DNA of 52,583 bases. It comes from Kiritimatiellia bacterium (GTDB taxonomy: Bacteria > Verrucomicrobiota > Kiritimatiellia > CAIVKH01). The position numbers and the translations under genes are program-made. The stretch covers positions 108,982 to 161,564 of the forward strand of contig JANWZO010000004.1 of the NCBI GenBank assembly GCA_025054615.1, read 5' to 3'. Under the pieces are notes generated by a model. It was not told the DNA's origin, did no database searches, and worked only from the letters and a program-made list of their open reading frames with translations. The stretch's first letter is position 1, and the number at the start of each line of letters is the position of its first letter. Positions 1 to 8,680 of this stretch are shown in pieces.

Positions 1-436
1 CTAGCGCGACGCGCTGCCGCTGCCCCCCGCTCAACTGCGACGGCGATCGGCGCTCAAATCCTTCGAGACGGACCAGCGCCAGGCATTCTTGTGCCTTCTT
101 TCTCGCGGCGGAATCCGTCAATCCTTTGTAGCGGAGCCCGAACATCACGTTTTCCAGCACATTCAGGTGCGGAAAGAGGGCGTACGATTGGAACACCATG
201 TTGACCGGCCGCTTGTAAGGAGGCAGGCGGGTCACGTCGCGGTCTCCGATGCGGATTGTCCCCTCCGTTGGAAATTCAAAACCACCGATCATCCGCAACA
301 AGGTGGTCTTGCCGCAACCGCTCGGGCCGAGCAGCGAGAAGAATTCGCCCTTCTCGATCCGTAGCGAAACGCGATCCACGGCGACGAAGTCGCCGAATCG
401 CTTGGTCACATTGCAAATCTCGACGCTGTTCGACAT
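1..436 (-). CDS. ABC transporter ATPase, PotA-like (partial)
   Basis: The first 145 residues of an ABC importer ATPase are present; the 3' end lies outside the window. Reading back from the ATG at 434-436 gives a Walker A motif GPSGCGKTT near residue 38, a Q-loop with FQSYALFPH near residue 84, and the signature LSGGQRQR near residue 135, after which the sequence runs off the edge. The phrase [12 protein letters not shown] is typical of the polyamine/iron/sulfate (CUT1-like) ATPases such as PotA and FbpC, which power uptake of small solutes from the cytoplasmic face. The permease and binding-protein genes should lie beyond the window. The exact substrate cannot be decided from the ATPase alone. 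Confidence 0.9.
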   Translation of the reverse strand, partial: MSNSVEICNVTKRFGDFVAVDRVSLRIEKGEFFSLLGPSGCGKTTLLRMIGGFEFPTEGTIRIGDRDVTRLPPYKRPVNMVFQSYALFPHLNVLENVMFGLRYKGLTDSAARKKAQECLALVRLEGFERRSPSQLSGGQRQRVAL

Positions 437-546
437 AGCAGCCCCGTGCGAAGGGCTAGAGTGGCGACGCGCCGGAAAATTTCAATCCCGGACGTGATCC
501 AGGGCAAGCCTTTGCCAGCGGCGCGCCCACCGGCTATACAGAATTT

Positions 547-2313
547 TCAGATGCGCTCCGGCGCCTCAATCCCGAGGAGATCCAGGCCCTGCTTCAAGAT
601 CCGCGCCGTCAGGTCGCATAAACGCACTCGGCTCTCCCGGACGCCCTCCGGCGCCTTCAGGAACGGAACGGTCTGGTAGAACGTGCTGTACACCTGCGCC
701 AGGTCGAAGAGGTATTCGCACAATAAGTTGGGCCGATATGTGGCAGCCGCCCGCACCACGACATCCGGAAAGCGGATGAGTCTCCGCGCCAGACGCTTTT
801 CCGTCTCCTCCCCGAGGACGATCGGGGTCCCGAGGTAATTCCCGCGCGGAAACTGATCGGCGTATTTATCGCGGACACTCGCGATCCGCGCGTGGGCATA
901 CTGCAAATACGGAGCGGAATTGCCATCCAATGCGAGCGCCTTGTCCCACGTGAAGGTCACGAGGCTTTGCGGGTTTTGGCTTAGGTCGGCGTATTTCACC
1001 GCGCCAATCCCGACGGCCCGCGCAACCTCGCGCTGCGCCTCCGGCGGCATCTCAGGGCTGCTCTCGCGTACGATCGCAAGTGCGCGCGACTCCGCCTCAT
1101 CCAGGAGCCGCTCCAGCTTGATCACGTTTCCCTGTCGCGTGGAAAACGTACCCTCCGGCAAACGCATCAGGCCAAACCACACGTGGATCAGCGGTGTCTG
1201 CACCCCGAGCCGGCGCGCGACAGCGAACACCTGTTTGAAGTGCAGCTGCTGCCGCTCGTCCGTCACATAGATGATTGCATCCGGCGCAAACTCTTCGACG
1301 CGGCTTAGAATCGTCGCGATGTCCGTCGTTGCATAGTTATAACCGCCGTCGCTCTTGCGTACGATGCATACGGGCAGTTTTTCCTCCTCCAGCCGGACGA
1401 CCAACGCGCCCTCGCTCTCTTCCGCAATCCCGCGGGCAAGCAGCATTTCGATTAGTGAGGGGATCCGGTCGTTGTACCAGCTCTCGCCGCGATACAAATC
1501 GAACTGCACGCCGAGGCGTCGGTAGATGGTGTCGAATTCCCGCACGCTCAGCTCAACGAACCGGCTCCACAGGGCGCGATTTTCGGGATCGCCCTGCTGC
1601 AGCTTCACTAGCTCCGCTCGAGCCGCGTTCAGCCAGGCCTCGTCCTGCTGCGAACGCTCATAGCTTTTCACGTAAATTCGCTCCAGCTCGTCGATCGGGT
1701 CCGCCTCCAGTGCCGCGGGGTCCGCAAAATGGCGGTAGCCAAGGATCAACAGCCCGAATTGCGTGCCCCAGTCGCCCAAATGATTGTCCGCAATCACGCG
1801 GTAGCCGAGATAACGATGCAGGCGATCGATGGCGTTCCCGATCACGGTGGAGCGGATATGGCCGATGTGCATCGGCTTGGCGACGTTCGGACTGGAATAA
1901 TCAATCACGATCGTGCGCCCTTCGCCTAACATCGGCACATGCAACCTTGGATCCATCTGCATCCGTTCGAGGCGCCGGGCAAGGGCGCCATCGTCGAGGA
2001 AAAAATTGATGAAGCCGGGCCCCGCCACCTCCGCCCGAGCGACGTCCGGCGGCAGCGCAGCGCCGGCCAGCAGACGCCCTGCCACGTCGCGCGGCGACAT
2101 TCGCAGCCGTTTGCCCGCCGCCATCGCCGCATTGCACTGATAATCTCCAAACGACTCCTCCGCCGTCGGCAGCACGTCCAGCGCCACGCCACCGAAATCC
2201 ACACCGGGAAACATCTCCCGGAATCTCGCTCGAACCCACGCCGACAACGAGGCCTCAAGGCTCTCCTGCTTCGCCCCGCTTCCGCTCCCATCCGCGCTAA
2301 GTTGGTCGCTCAT
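547..2313 (-). CDS. argS: Arginyl-tRNA synthetase
   Basis: This class I aminoacyl-tRNA synthetase charges tRNA-Arg in the cytoplasm. The product is about 588 residues. An N-terminal Add1-type tRNA-binding domain is followed by the HIGH motif (VAKPMHIGHIRST). The KMSKS-like loop reads STRQGNVIKL, the degenerate form usual for ArgRS, and a DALR-type anticodon-binding domain ends in LGIEAPERI. A longer reading frame continues to 2415, but the start at 2311-2313 (MSDQLS) is preferred because the extension does not look like ArgRS and would run into the promoter of the divergent gene at 2486. A purine-rich AAGGG lies about 9 nt upstream of this ATG. The length is normal for the family. Confidence 0.97.
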   Translation of the reverse strand: MSDQLSADGSGSGAKQESLEASLSAWVRARFREMFPGVDFGGVALDVLPTAEESFGDYQCNAAMAAGKRLRMSPRDVAGRLLAGAALPPDVARAEVAGPGFINFFLDDGALARRLERMQMDPRLHVPMLGEGRTIVIDYSSPNVAKPMHIGHIRSTVIGNAIDRLHRYLGYRVIADNHLGDWGTQFGLLILGYRHFADPAALEADPIDELERIYVKSYERSQQDEAWLNAARAELVKLQQGDPENRALWSRFVELSVREFDTIYRRLGVQFDLYRGESWYNDRIPSLIEMLLARGIAEESEGALVVRLEEEKLPVCIVRKSDGGYNYATTDIATILSRVEEFAPDAIIYVTDERQQLHFKQVFAVARRLGVQTPLIHVWFGLMRLPEGTFSTRQGNVIKLERLLDEAESRALAIVRESSPEMPPEAQREVARAVGIGAVKYADLSQNPQSLVTFTWDKALALDGNSAPYLQYAHARIASVRDKYADQFPRGNYLGTPIVLGEETEKRLARRLIRFPDVVVRAAATYRPNLLCEYLFDLAQVYSTFYQTVPFLKAPEGVRESRVRLCDLTARILKQGLDLLGIEAPERI

Positions 2314-2401
2314 CCGTCCATCCCTTATCTGAAATCCTAAAAAAGCTGTTATCGTGTCGCTCCTGGAAGACCGTTCAAAGAAAAAATGAACACTAAAACG
2401 G

Positions 2402-2429
2402 TTGCAAACGCGCACCTTGCCTCTATAGT
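2402..2429 (+). promoter_or_regulatory. Putative sigma70-type promoter for the DUF2934 gene
   Basis: TTGCAA (2402-2407) and TATAGT (2424-2429) are separated by 16 bp and lie about 57 bp upstream of the start at 2486. A good ribosome-binding site, AAGGAG (2472-2477), sits 8 nt before the ATG. Both hexamers match the consensus at most positions. Confidence 0.55.
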
Positions 2430-2485
2430 GCGCGGTTTATCGATTCCAAACGCGTTGTATCGCGTTGAGATAAGGAGAAATTTCC

Positions 2486-3181
2486 ATGGCTGAAACACCG
2501 AAGAAAAAGTCGGCCTCGGCAAAGAAGGCGGCGAAGGTTCCGTCCGCCCGAGCGGTCGCGGCGGCCGCGGCCGCCGCCGAGTCAAAGGGCGAGTCGGCCC
2601 CCGCGGCAGTCAAGACAGCGGTCGCATCCGCGGCGCCAAAGGCCGAAGCCGCCAAACCTGCGGCCAAACCCGAATCAGCCGCCAAAAAACCAGCTCCTGC
2701 AAAGACGGAACCACCGGCACCAGCCCCTGCGAAGACGGAGGCGCCCGCGGCCGCCAAAGCTGAGCCTCCCGCTCCGGCCAAAACGGAGGCGCCTGTACCC
2801 CCGAAAGCGGAGGCTCCCGCCGCTCCCAAGGCTGCACAAGTGGCTAAGTCGGAGCCGGTTGCCCCGAAAAAACCCGAACCCGTAGCTGCGGCCGCACCGC
2901 AGCCAGTTTCTAAGCCGGCTGCGCCGGCAACGGCTCCGGTGCCCGAGGCTAAACCAGCAGCTCCGGCCACGCCGCCCTCGCAACCCGCGCCGGCGAAAGC
3001 TGCTCCGGCCCCGACCAAGCCGGTGATCATCACTGCTGAAGAGCGTCGCCGAATGATCGAGCAGGCCGCCTACTTCCGCGCGGAACGGCACGGCTTCCAA
3101 GGCGACCCGGCCGAACACTGGGCCGCGGCCGAGGCGGAGATCGACGCGGAACTCAAGCGCAAAGGCGTGACTGTCGTCTGA
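2486..3181 (+). CDS. DUF2934 protein with long Ala/Pro/Lys-rich tail
   Basis: This 231-residue protein has two parts. Residues 1 to about 178 are low-complexity Ala, Pro, Lys and Glu with repeated motifs such as AKTEAPAP and PPKAEAP, resembling bacterial histone-H1-like tails. Residues about 180-231 match the small DUF2934 domain: an ITAEERRRMIEQAAYFRAE helix, then a GDPAEHWAAAEAEI helix. The start is supported by AAGGAG 8 nt upstream. DUF2934 has no established function. The basic, proline-rich tail suggests binding to nucleic acid or acting as a flexible tether, which is inference. The gene stands alone, divergent from argS, with its own promoter. Confidence 0.85.
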   Translation: MAETPKKKSASAKKAAKVPSARAVAAAAAAAESKGESAPAAVKTAVASAAPKAEAAKPAAKPESAAKKPAPAKTEPPAPAPAKTEAPAAAKAEPPAPAKTEAPVPPKAEAPAAPKAAQVAKSEPVAPKKPEPVAAAAPQPVSKPAAPATAPVPEAKPAAPATPPSQPAPAKAAPAPTKPVIITAEERRRMIEQAAYFRAERHGFQGDPAEHWAAAEAEIDAELKRKGVTVV

Positions 3182-3306
3182 ACGGGCGCGTCCCGTTTGG
3201 GCCGATTTTAGCGCCATGGATTCTGCGCGGCGGCGATTGATTCGGCACGCCTGGACCTTTTTGGGGCCCGCTTCCCGAAAAAAATTCAAGACTAATCCTT
3301 GAAGAG

Positions 3307-3389
3307 TGCCCGGGGCGGGACTCGAACCCGCACGGCCTTTCGGCCAAGGGATTTTAAGTCCCTTGTGTCTGCCATTTCACCACCCGGGC
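3307..3389 (-). tRNA. tRNA-Leu (UAA)
   Basis: An 83-nt class II tRNA. The acceptor stem pairs GCCCGGG with CCCGGGC, with A as discriminator base. The D-arm region reads TGGTGAAATGGCAGACAC, the anticodon loop is CTTAAAA with anticodon TAA (3354-3356 on the plus strand), the variable arm is long and GC-rich (GGCCGAAAGGCC core), and the T-arm contains GGGTTCGAGTCCC. The 3' CCA is not encoded. It closely resembles bacterial leucine UAA tRNAs. Confidence 0.97.
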
Positions 3390-3501
3390 CCTATCGCGAA
3401 CCTTAGAGCACAACGCGAACGCTGTGCAACTTCGGTTTTGGGCCGACATGCCAAAAAACGCGAGCCCGGCCCAATCCCCGTCATTCGCCAAGCCGCCGAC
3501 C

Positions 3502-4935
3502 TTAATCGGAAATCACGCGCGCATCCTGTCCGATATTCACCGGCGGGAGGGGCATTTGCCGGTCCACCACAACAATGTTTCTCCAGGTCCCACGCGCAAA
3601 ACGCAGATAAAACCCTACCGACAGCACTGCGATCACCGCCGCCAGAAATGCCCACGCCCCCAGAATGCCGCCACCCAGCACCTCAATGACGAACCATGTG
3701 CCGGGGACAAAGAGGCACCAGGCCATCGCCACGGAATACCACATCACAAACCGCGTGTCGCCCGCCCCCTTCAGCGCCCCGGACAAGATGATATTGACCG
3801 CATCCAACAAACCCCACATCGCCATCAGGATCAGCAGCGGCCGCCCGACCGTCAGCAATTCCTCGAGGGTAAAGCCTCCGCCACCACGTTCTGAAAACAG
3901 CCAGAAATACTCCCGTGGAAACGCCACATAGGTCGCGCCTATCACCGCCATGTACATCAATCCTACCTTGAGCGATGTCCAACCCGCTTTCTCCGCGAGG
4001 TCCGAACGTCCGCGACCCTGATATTGTCCCACGAGTGTCGATGCAGCGATGCTGATGCCCAGCAGCGGCATGAACGCAAGCGTGTTGATGCTCAGCGCGA
4101 TGTTGCTCGCCGCAAGCGACAGCGGCCCGAGCCGTCCGGTTAGGAGAACGAAAATTGAGAAGGACGCCACATCGAGCACCATCTGCACACCTGCCGGAGC
4201 GCCAAATCGGATCAGTTTGGCAAAAAGGGCGCGGTCTGGTCGCCATTCCCGCCGCGTGTGAAATTCTGCGTCCAGTCGCCGGGACAAATACGCGGCACCG
4301 AGCACGATCGAAGGCACAAAGCCTGCTATCACCGTTGCAATTGCCGCGCCGCGGATTCCCATCTCCGGGAAGCCCCATCGCCCGAAGATCAGCGCGTAAT
4401 CCAGCACAATATTCACCGCATTTCCCGCGACCTGCGCGTACATGTTGGTGAGCGTGTCTCCGCGGCCCGTAAAAAAACCGCTGATCGCCGCGCCGAAGGG
4501 AATGCTCACGCCGCCCGCCATCAGGATCGTGAAATACTCCAGCTCCAGTGCAACAACCTCGGGGCCGTGATCCGCCCATCGCAGCAGGGCATGTCCGGCT
4601 GGAATCAGCGCCAAAATCAGCGGCCACGAAAGTAGCGACGCCCAGAGGCCCTGCGCGGTCGCCCGCGCACACGCCGGACGGTCGCCCGCTCCGTAATAAT
4701 GGGCGACCAAGGTGTTGGTGTAGCCCGCCAGCGCCATAAACCCCGAGCACAGCGTGAATGCCAGCAAGCCGGCCGGCAGCGCCGCCTGGATCGCGGCCGA
4801 GCTGTATTGCGCGAGAAACACGCGATCGATGAACTGCATCGCGGAGAAGGACGCTGTGCTGATAATCAGCGGCATCGCGATCCGGACCACCTCGCGATAT
4901 CCGGCGGGTACAGGCGCTGTGGATGTTTCAGCCAC
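3502..4935 (-). CDS. MATE family efflux transporter
   Basis: A 477-residue inner-membrane protein with about 12 predicted hydrophobic helices arranged as two MATE repeats. Family-typical stretches include IAMPLIISTASFSAMQFIDR in the first helix, GNAVNIVLDYALIFG near residue 170, and the second repeat from about residue 245 (GAPAGVQMVLDVASFSIFVL). MATE proteins export drugs or metabolites in exchange for Na+ or H+; the substrate here is unknown. The start is a GTG at 4933-4935 with no Shine-Dalgarno sequence. A promoter-like pair lies immediately upstream, so the mRNA may be leaderless. It is separated from hisC by about 300 bp. Confidence 0.93.
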   Translation of the reverse strand: MAETSTAPVPAGYREVVRIAMPLIISTASFSAMQFIDRVFLAQYSSAAIQAALPAGLLAFTLCSGFMALAGYTNTLVAHYYGAGDRPACARATAQGLWASLLSWPLILALIPAGHALLRWADHGPEVVALELEYFTILMAGGVSIPFGAAISGFFTGRGDTLTNMYAQVAGNAVNIVLDYALIFGRWGFPEMGIRGAAIATVIAGFVPSIVLGAAYLSRRLDAEFHTRREWRPDRALFAKLIRFGAPAGVQMVLDVASFSIFVLLTGRLGPLSLAASNIALSINTLAFMPLLGISIAASTLVGQYQGRGRSDLAEKAGWTSLKVGLMYMAVIGATYVAFPREYFWLFSERGGGGFTLEELLTVGRPLLILMAMWGLLDAVNIILSGALKGAGDTRFVMWYSVAMAWCLFVPGTWFVIEVLGGGILGAWAFLAAVIAVLSVGFYLRFARGTWRNIVVVDRQMPLPPVNIGQDARVISD

Positions 4936-4944
4936 AATCGCGGC

Positions 4945-4973
4945 ACTTTAGCCGATCCACAAGCCAAGCTCAA
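4945..4973 (-). promoter_or_regulatory. Putative promoter of the MATE gene
   Basis: On the minus strand TTGAGC (4968-4973) and TAAAGT (4945-4950) are separated by 17 bp. The predicted transcription start falls about 3 nt before the GTG at 4935, which would give an mRNA with almost no leader. Confidence 0.4.
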
Positions 4974-5242
4974 AGGCCTGTGGCTTCATGCAGATATACT
5001 TCCGCGTGTAGTCCATCGCTCTGACCGCTGCGGAATCCTGGCCTACCCAGCGCGCAAAAGGCCCTCAATTTCCATCCTTTGTAAAAAACCGGCTAAGCCG
5101 TTTCCATCGTCTGTAAAAACGATCCCCAATCTCTTCCTTCCAGTGTACAAAAGGGGCAAATTCTCGTCGTAGGAAGCGAAGGCGACTCAAAGGGCCGCCG
5201 CCACTGCAACTGCACGCGGGGGTCGAGCGTAGTCCCGGCCGG
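4974..5242. other. Intergenic region between hisC and the MATE gene
   Basis: No gene is supported here. Apart from the MATE promoter at its left end, the region holds the degenerate TTCCA repeats described at 5069-5152. The frames that cross it have no family-like sequence. Confidence 0.5.
5069..5152. repeat. Degenerate TTTCCATC..TGTAAAAA repeat group
   Basis: TTTCCATCCTTTGTAAAAA (5069-5087) and TTTCCATCGTCTGTAAAAA (5101-5119) are near-identical 19-mers with starts 32 bp apart. A shorter relative, TTCCAGTGTACAAAA, follows at 5138-5152. Each unit has a TTCCA left side and an A-rich right side, like decayed versions of the TTCCA/TGGAA palindromes at 41142-41227. They lie downstream of hisC. 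Confidence 0.55.
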
Positions 5243-6280
5243 TCACGCGCGGAGCGCGGCGAGGAGCGCGTCCATCTGTTCGTCGGTTCCGATAGTGATG
5301 CGCAGGTACTCGCCGGTGCGCGGCCCGGGAAAGTGGCGGACCAGGATATTTCGGGCGCGAAGTTTAGCGAATATTCCGGCCGCGTCGCCACCGGGCGGCC
5401 GTGCGAAGAGGAAATTGGCCGCAGAGGGCAGAACCTTCCATCCGAGGGCAGCGAGCGCGTCGGCCACTCGCCCGCGTGTGGCGATGATCCGGTCGGCGTT
5501 AGCGCGCATCCACGCCTGGTCGCGGACGGCCTCAATGCCGAGGCGCTGGGCAATGGCGTCGATATTGTAAGAATCCTTGATCTTGAAGAGGGCCTCGATC
5601 AGCGGGCGAGGTCCAATCGCGTATCCGAGGCGCAGGCCCGCGAGCGAATAGGATTTCGAGAACGAGCGGGTAACGAGCACGTTGGGAAGCCGCAGGGCGA
5701 GATCCGCGAACGATTCGGGCGCGAAATCGACATAGGCCTCGTCGAGAACGACTACGCCCGGAACGGCTCGGCAGATGGCCTCAATCTCGGGCCGGGGATA
5801 GGCCAGACCGGTTGGCGCGTTAGGCACGGTGACAAACATTAGGGAGACAGACCTAAGCCCCATGACTTCGATGGGAGGAAGGCGGAACTCGTTAGTGAGT
5901 GGGATCGCGCGCGCGGGCGTGTCCGCGATAGCGGCGAGCACAGGATAGAGCGAATAGGAAGGGTCGAACCACGCGATCTCGCCCTGCGGCTCCACAAAGG
6001 CGCGAGTGCACAGCGCAAGAATTTCATCGGAGCCATTTCCCGCAAAGACATTTTCCGGCGCACAGCCGTGAAGGTGGGCGATTTCGGCGCGCAGGTCGGC
6101 GGCGAGGGGGTCCGGATACAGACGAAGGCCTTCCGCGGCAATCTGGCGGAGCGCCTCGGCGACGCGGGGGGATGGCGGGTATGGGTTTTCGTTCGTGTTG
6201 AGTTTGATAAGGCCGGGCACCCGCGGCTGCTCGCCCGGCGTGTAGGGCTGCAACTTTGAAACCGAGGCGCGTATTCCCAT
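5243..6280 (-). CDS. hisC: Histidinol-phosphate aminotransferase
   Basis: This PLP-dependent class I/II aminotransferase converts imidazole-acetol phosphate and glutamate to histidinol phosphate in histidine synthesis. The 345-residue length is typical. Recognisable features are the N-terminal KLNTNENPYPPSP segment, the substrate/PLP region GNGSDEIL near residue 80, VVLDEAYVDFAPES near residue 175, and the PLP-lysine motif SFSKSYSLAGLRLGYAIG near residue 207. It lies 39 bp downstream of hisD on the same strand, so the two enzymes of late histidine synthesis are likely cotranscribed. Histidinol-phosphate aminotransferases can also act on aromatic amino acids. Confidence 0.96.
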   Translation of the reverse strand: MGIRASVSKLQPYTPGEQPRVPGLIKLNTNENPYPPSPRVAEALRQIAAEGLRLYPDPLAADLRAEIAHLHGCAPENVFAGNGSDEILALCTRAFVEPQGEIAWFDPSYSLYPVLAAIADTPARAIPLTNEFRLPPIEVMGLRSVSLMFVTVPNAPTGLAYPRPEIEAICRAVPGVVVLDEAYVDFAPESFADLALRLPNVLVTRSFSKSYSLAGLRLGYAIGPRPLIEALFKIKDSYNIDAIAQRLGIEAVRDQAWMRANADRIIATRGRVADALAALGWKVLPSAANFLFARPPGGDAAGIFAKLRARNILVRHFPGPRTGEYLRITIGTDEQMDALLAALRA

Positions 6281-6319
6281 AGAGCGCTTTTCCCAACGAT
6301 CCGGTTTCTCGGCGGACCG

Positions 6320-7648
6320 TTACTTCTGAAACCGCACCTTGGCGGACCACCCGTGGGCGGGAAGCCGCTCAACACGGGAGAACTGTTCGATGTGCGGGAG
6401 AACGTCCTGCAGGTCGGCGCGGGTGAAGGATACGAAGCTCGTGCGCCGTCGGAAAGATTCGACGGAGAGGCCGGAGAATAGCGCGGCGGTTCCACCTGTC
6501 GGCAGGACATGGCTGGGACCAGCTAGAAAATCGCCCGCGCATTCAGGGGTCCATGGACCGATAAAAACGGCGCCTGCACGACGAATCTTTTTGAGCCACA
6601 TCCGCGGCTCGCGGCAGATGATTTCGAGGTGTTCGGGCGCGAATTGGTTGATGATGTCCATGCCGATGTCGAGGTTGTCGGTAATAACCACCATGGTGCC
6701 CTCGTTGAGCACCTTGTAGACGGCGGGCCCGGCGCCGAGTTCGGCCGCGAGACGCGGCAGTTCCTCGCTCACGGCGTAGGCGAGCTGTGGCGATGTAGTG
6801 ACGAGCAGCGCGCGTTCATGGCCGGTGCCGTGTTCGGCCTGCGCAAGCAGGTCTGCGGCGACATGCTTCGCTGCGGCGGAGTCATCCGCCAGAATCGCCA
6901 CCTCGCTGGGGCCAGCCACCATGTCGAGATCGACATAGCCGTAGACTAAGCGCTTGGCGGCCGTCACATAGGGGCCGCCAGGGCCGACGATTTTTTGGAC
7001 CTTGGGGATGGATTTGGTGCCGAACGCCATCGCGCCGATCGCTTGGATGCCGCCGAGCCGGTAGATTTCCGTAGCGCCGGCGAGGTCGAGGGCATAGAGG
7101 ACAAAGGGGTTGACCTTGCCCGATTTTTCGGGCGGTGTGCAGGCGACAACCTCCTGGACCCCGGCCACTTTGGCGAGCGCGACGGTCATGAGCGCGGTGG
7201 AGGCAAGAGGCGCAGCCCCTCCGGGGATGTAGCAGCCGACCCGGTCATATGGCTGGAACTGTTCGCCAAGAATGCCGCCCTTGGGACTCAGAATATTCCA
7301 GTCTTTCCGAAGGCCGGCTTTTGCGAATTTCTGGATGCGCGCGAGGGCTTCGCCGGCCGCCTTTTTGAAGTCGGCATCCACGCGCTCGATGGCGGCCATG
7401 CGCTCGGCTTTGGTCACCTCGAATTTGCCGGGCGCGAGTTTCTGGTCATCGAATTTGGCAGCGTATTCTACGATGGCAGCATCGCCACGAGCTCGGATAT
7501 CCTCGAGAACGGTGCGCGCGACGGCCTCCGCCTCCGGAAGAATCGCGGGCCGTTCTAGAAAGTCCAGAACCTGTTGGGACGGCGCGGACGGCGTCCATTT
7601 GACCACTCGGATTTGAGCGGATGGGAAAAGTTCCCGGGTGCCATTCAT
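6320..7648 (-). CDS. hisD: Histidinol dehydrogenase
   Basis: The enzyme catalyses the last two steps of histidine synthesis, oxidising histidinol to histidine with NAD+ and Zn2+. The 442-residue product carries the family landmarks: YIPGGAAPLASTALMT near residue 140, IVGPGGPYVTAAKRLV near 220, the zinc/catalytic segment LLAQAEHGTGHERAL near 267, FAPEHLEI near 340, and GPSHVLPTGGTA near 375. The ATG at 7646-7648 has AGGA about 7 nt upstream. The 31-bp gap to the upstream zinc-ribbon gene suggests that the TonB-like operon may read through into hisD and hisC. Confidence 0.97.
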   Translation of the reverse strand: MNGTRELFPSAQIRVVKWTPSAPSQQVLDFLERPAILPEAEAVARTVLEDIRARGDAAIVEYAAKFDDQKLAPGKFEVTKAERMAAIERVDADFKKAAGEALARIQKFAKAGLRKDWNILSPKGGILGEQFQPYDRVGCYIPGGAAPLASTALMTVALAKVAGVQEVVACTPPEKSGKVNPFVLYALDLAGATEIYRLGGIQAIGAMAFGTKSIPKVQKIVGPGGPYVTAAKRLVYGYVDLDMVAGPSEVAILADDSAAAKHVAADLLAQAEHGTGHERALLVTTSPQLAYAVSEELPRLAAELGAGPAVYKVLNEGTMVVITDNLDIGMDIINQFAPEHLEIICREPRMWLKKIRRAGAVFIGPWTPECAGDFLAGPSHVLPTGGTAALFSGLSVESFRRRTSFVSFTRADLQDVLPHIEQFSRVERLPAHGWSAKVRFQK

Positions 7649-7679
7649 TTAGGGGTCCTGTTCTCTTTGTTTAGCATGA

Positions 7680-7916
7680 TCAGCGGCTCGGGGTCTCGTT
7701 CACCTCGCCGCACACGGGGCAACGCGACAGCGGGACGCGGCGCGGCTCGACATAGACGCGGCCGCAGGCTCTGCACCGGCAGGCGTGTCCCTTCTGCGTG
7801 GCCTGATACGGCCACCCCGGGCGGAATTCCAAATATATCCACGTCGCGAATATCGCCACAAGGGCGAAAACGGCGGGCAGCCACAACGCAACAGCTTCTG
7901 GCGAGGCAGCGTTCAT
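7680..7916 (-). CDS. Small membrane-anchored zinc-ribbon protein
   Basis: A 78-residue protein with one N-terminal membrane helix (about residues 8-29, VALWLPAVFALVAIFATWIYLEF) and a C-terminal zinc ribbon made of CRAC (residues 48-51) and CPVC (residues 66-69). The ATG at 7914-7916 overlaps the TGA of the upstream TonB-like gene by 4 nt (ATGA), which is strong support for this start and for translational coupling. No named family was recognised. Its position as last gene of a TPR-ExbB-ExbD-TonB unit suggests an accessory or regulatory part of that system, possibly a metal-binding or assembly factor; this is inference. Confidence 0.8.
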   Translation of the reverse strand: MNAASPEAVALWLPAVFALVAIFATWIYLEFRPGWPYQATQKGHACRCRACGRVYVEPRRVPLSRCPVCGEVNETPSR

Positions 7917-8680
7917 GGCGCGGCGGAGGAGTTGCCGTTGCCACCTGTCGGGATGTAATAAACGGTGGCCCGGAAGTGGCCTTCGCGCCCGGGTACGGCG
8001 CGGAGCCGCCGAAACGCCCGCACCAGCGCCTCGTTCCGCTCGCGGTCGGGCGTCGGCTGGGTCAGAAACACCGAGACCACGTCTCCGGCGGTAGAGACGC
8101 TGACCGAGACGGACGCCTCCCATGGACGTGAGCCGGAATTTAACTCGGGGGCGTCCAGGGGCAGACCGCTCTGCCAACCGGGTGAACCGTCCGGCCAATC
8201 GATGAACAGCCCCCCTGCCGTTGCTGCCCGGTCGCGGAACGGGTCCGAGATCCCTTCCAGCTTCCGCCAGTGCGCGGCGAGGGCCCTGCGCGCCTCATTA
8301 ACTGCTCGTGGCGTCATCGGGGGCTGCCCGGCGCCCGGATCGATGCGTTCCAGAACAGGTCCCGGCCGATCGAGGGGAAGAACCCCTGACAAATAATCGG
8401 GCGGTTTCAGAGGGCGAGGACTGAAGCCTGGCCGAATGGGCAGCGCGAAGAGGACCGGCGACCAGAGCAGCCGAGGATCGTCGTCCTGAATATCCGGCTC
8501 TGAAGACTCTGCGGAGTCGATCCATGCGGTCAGACGAGACGGCGTCAGGTTCGGTTTGGCCGGCGCTATGGGTGGCCATACGGCGATGAAGAGCGCGGCC
8601 GCCGCCGCATGAAACGCAACGGTCACCGCCACGCCTCGCCAGAAACATGCTCGCGCGATCCGCGCGGCTCCTGTGTTCAT
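7913..8680 (-). CDS. TonB-like energy transducer protein
   Basis: A 255-residue protein with a single N-terminal membrane helix (GVAVTVAFHAAAAALFIAVW, residues about 16-35), a proline-rich middle (residues 75-130) and a C-terminal globular segment (ASVSVSVSTAGDVVSVFL to the end) that resembles a TonB/TolA C-domain. TonB proteins span the periplasm and pass energy from ExbB/ExbD to outer-membrane transporters. It overlaps the exbD-like gene by 4 nt at its start and the zinc-ribbon gene by 4 nt at its end. Homology is weak; the assignment rests on topology and neighbours. A TolA-like role is also possible. Confidence 0.7.
   Translation of the reverse strand: MNTGAARIARACFWRGVAVTVAFHAAAAALFIAVWPPIAPAKPNLTPSRLTAWIDSAESSEPDIQDDDPRLLWSPVLFALPIRPGFSPRPLKPPDYLSGVLPLDRPGPVLERIDPGAGQPPMTPRAVNEARRALAAHWRKLEGISDPFRDRAATAGGLFIDWPDGSPGWQSGLPLDAPELNSGSRPWEASVSVSVSTAGDVVSVFLTQPTPDRERNEALVRAFRRLRAVPGREGHFRATVYYIPTGGNGNSSAAP

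Noticed and set aside
2437-3033. Ala/Gly-rich minus-strand frame over the DUF2934 gene
   Set aside because: Complement of the low-complexity Ala/Pro/Lys codons.
3181-3197. Terminator after the DUF2934 gene
   Set aside because: A 6-bp stem (AACGGG/CCCGTT) has no T-run after it.
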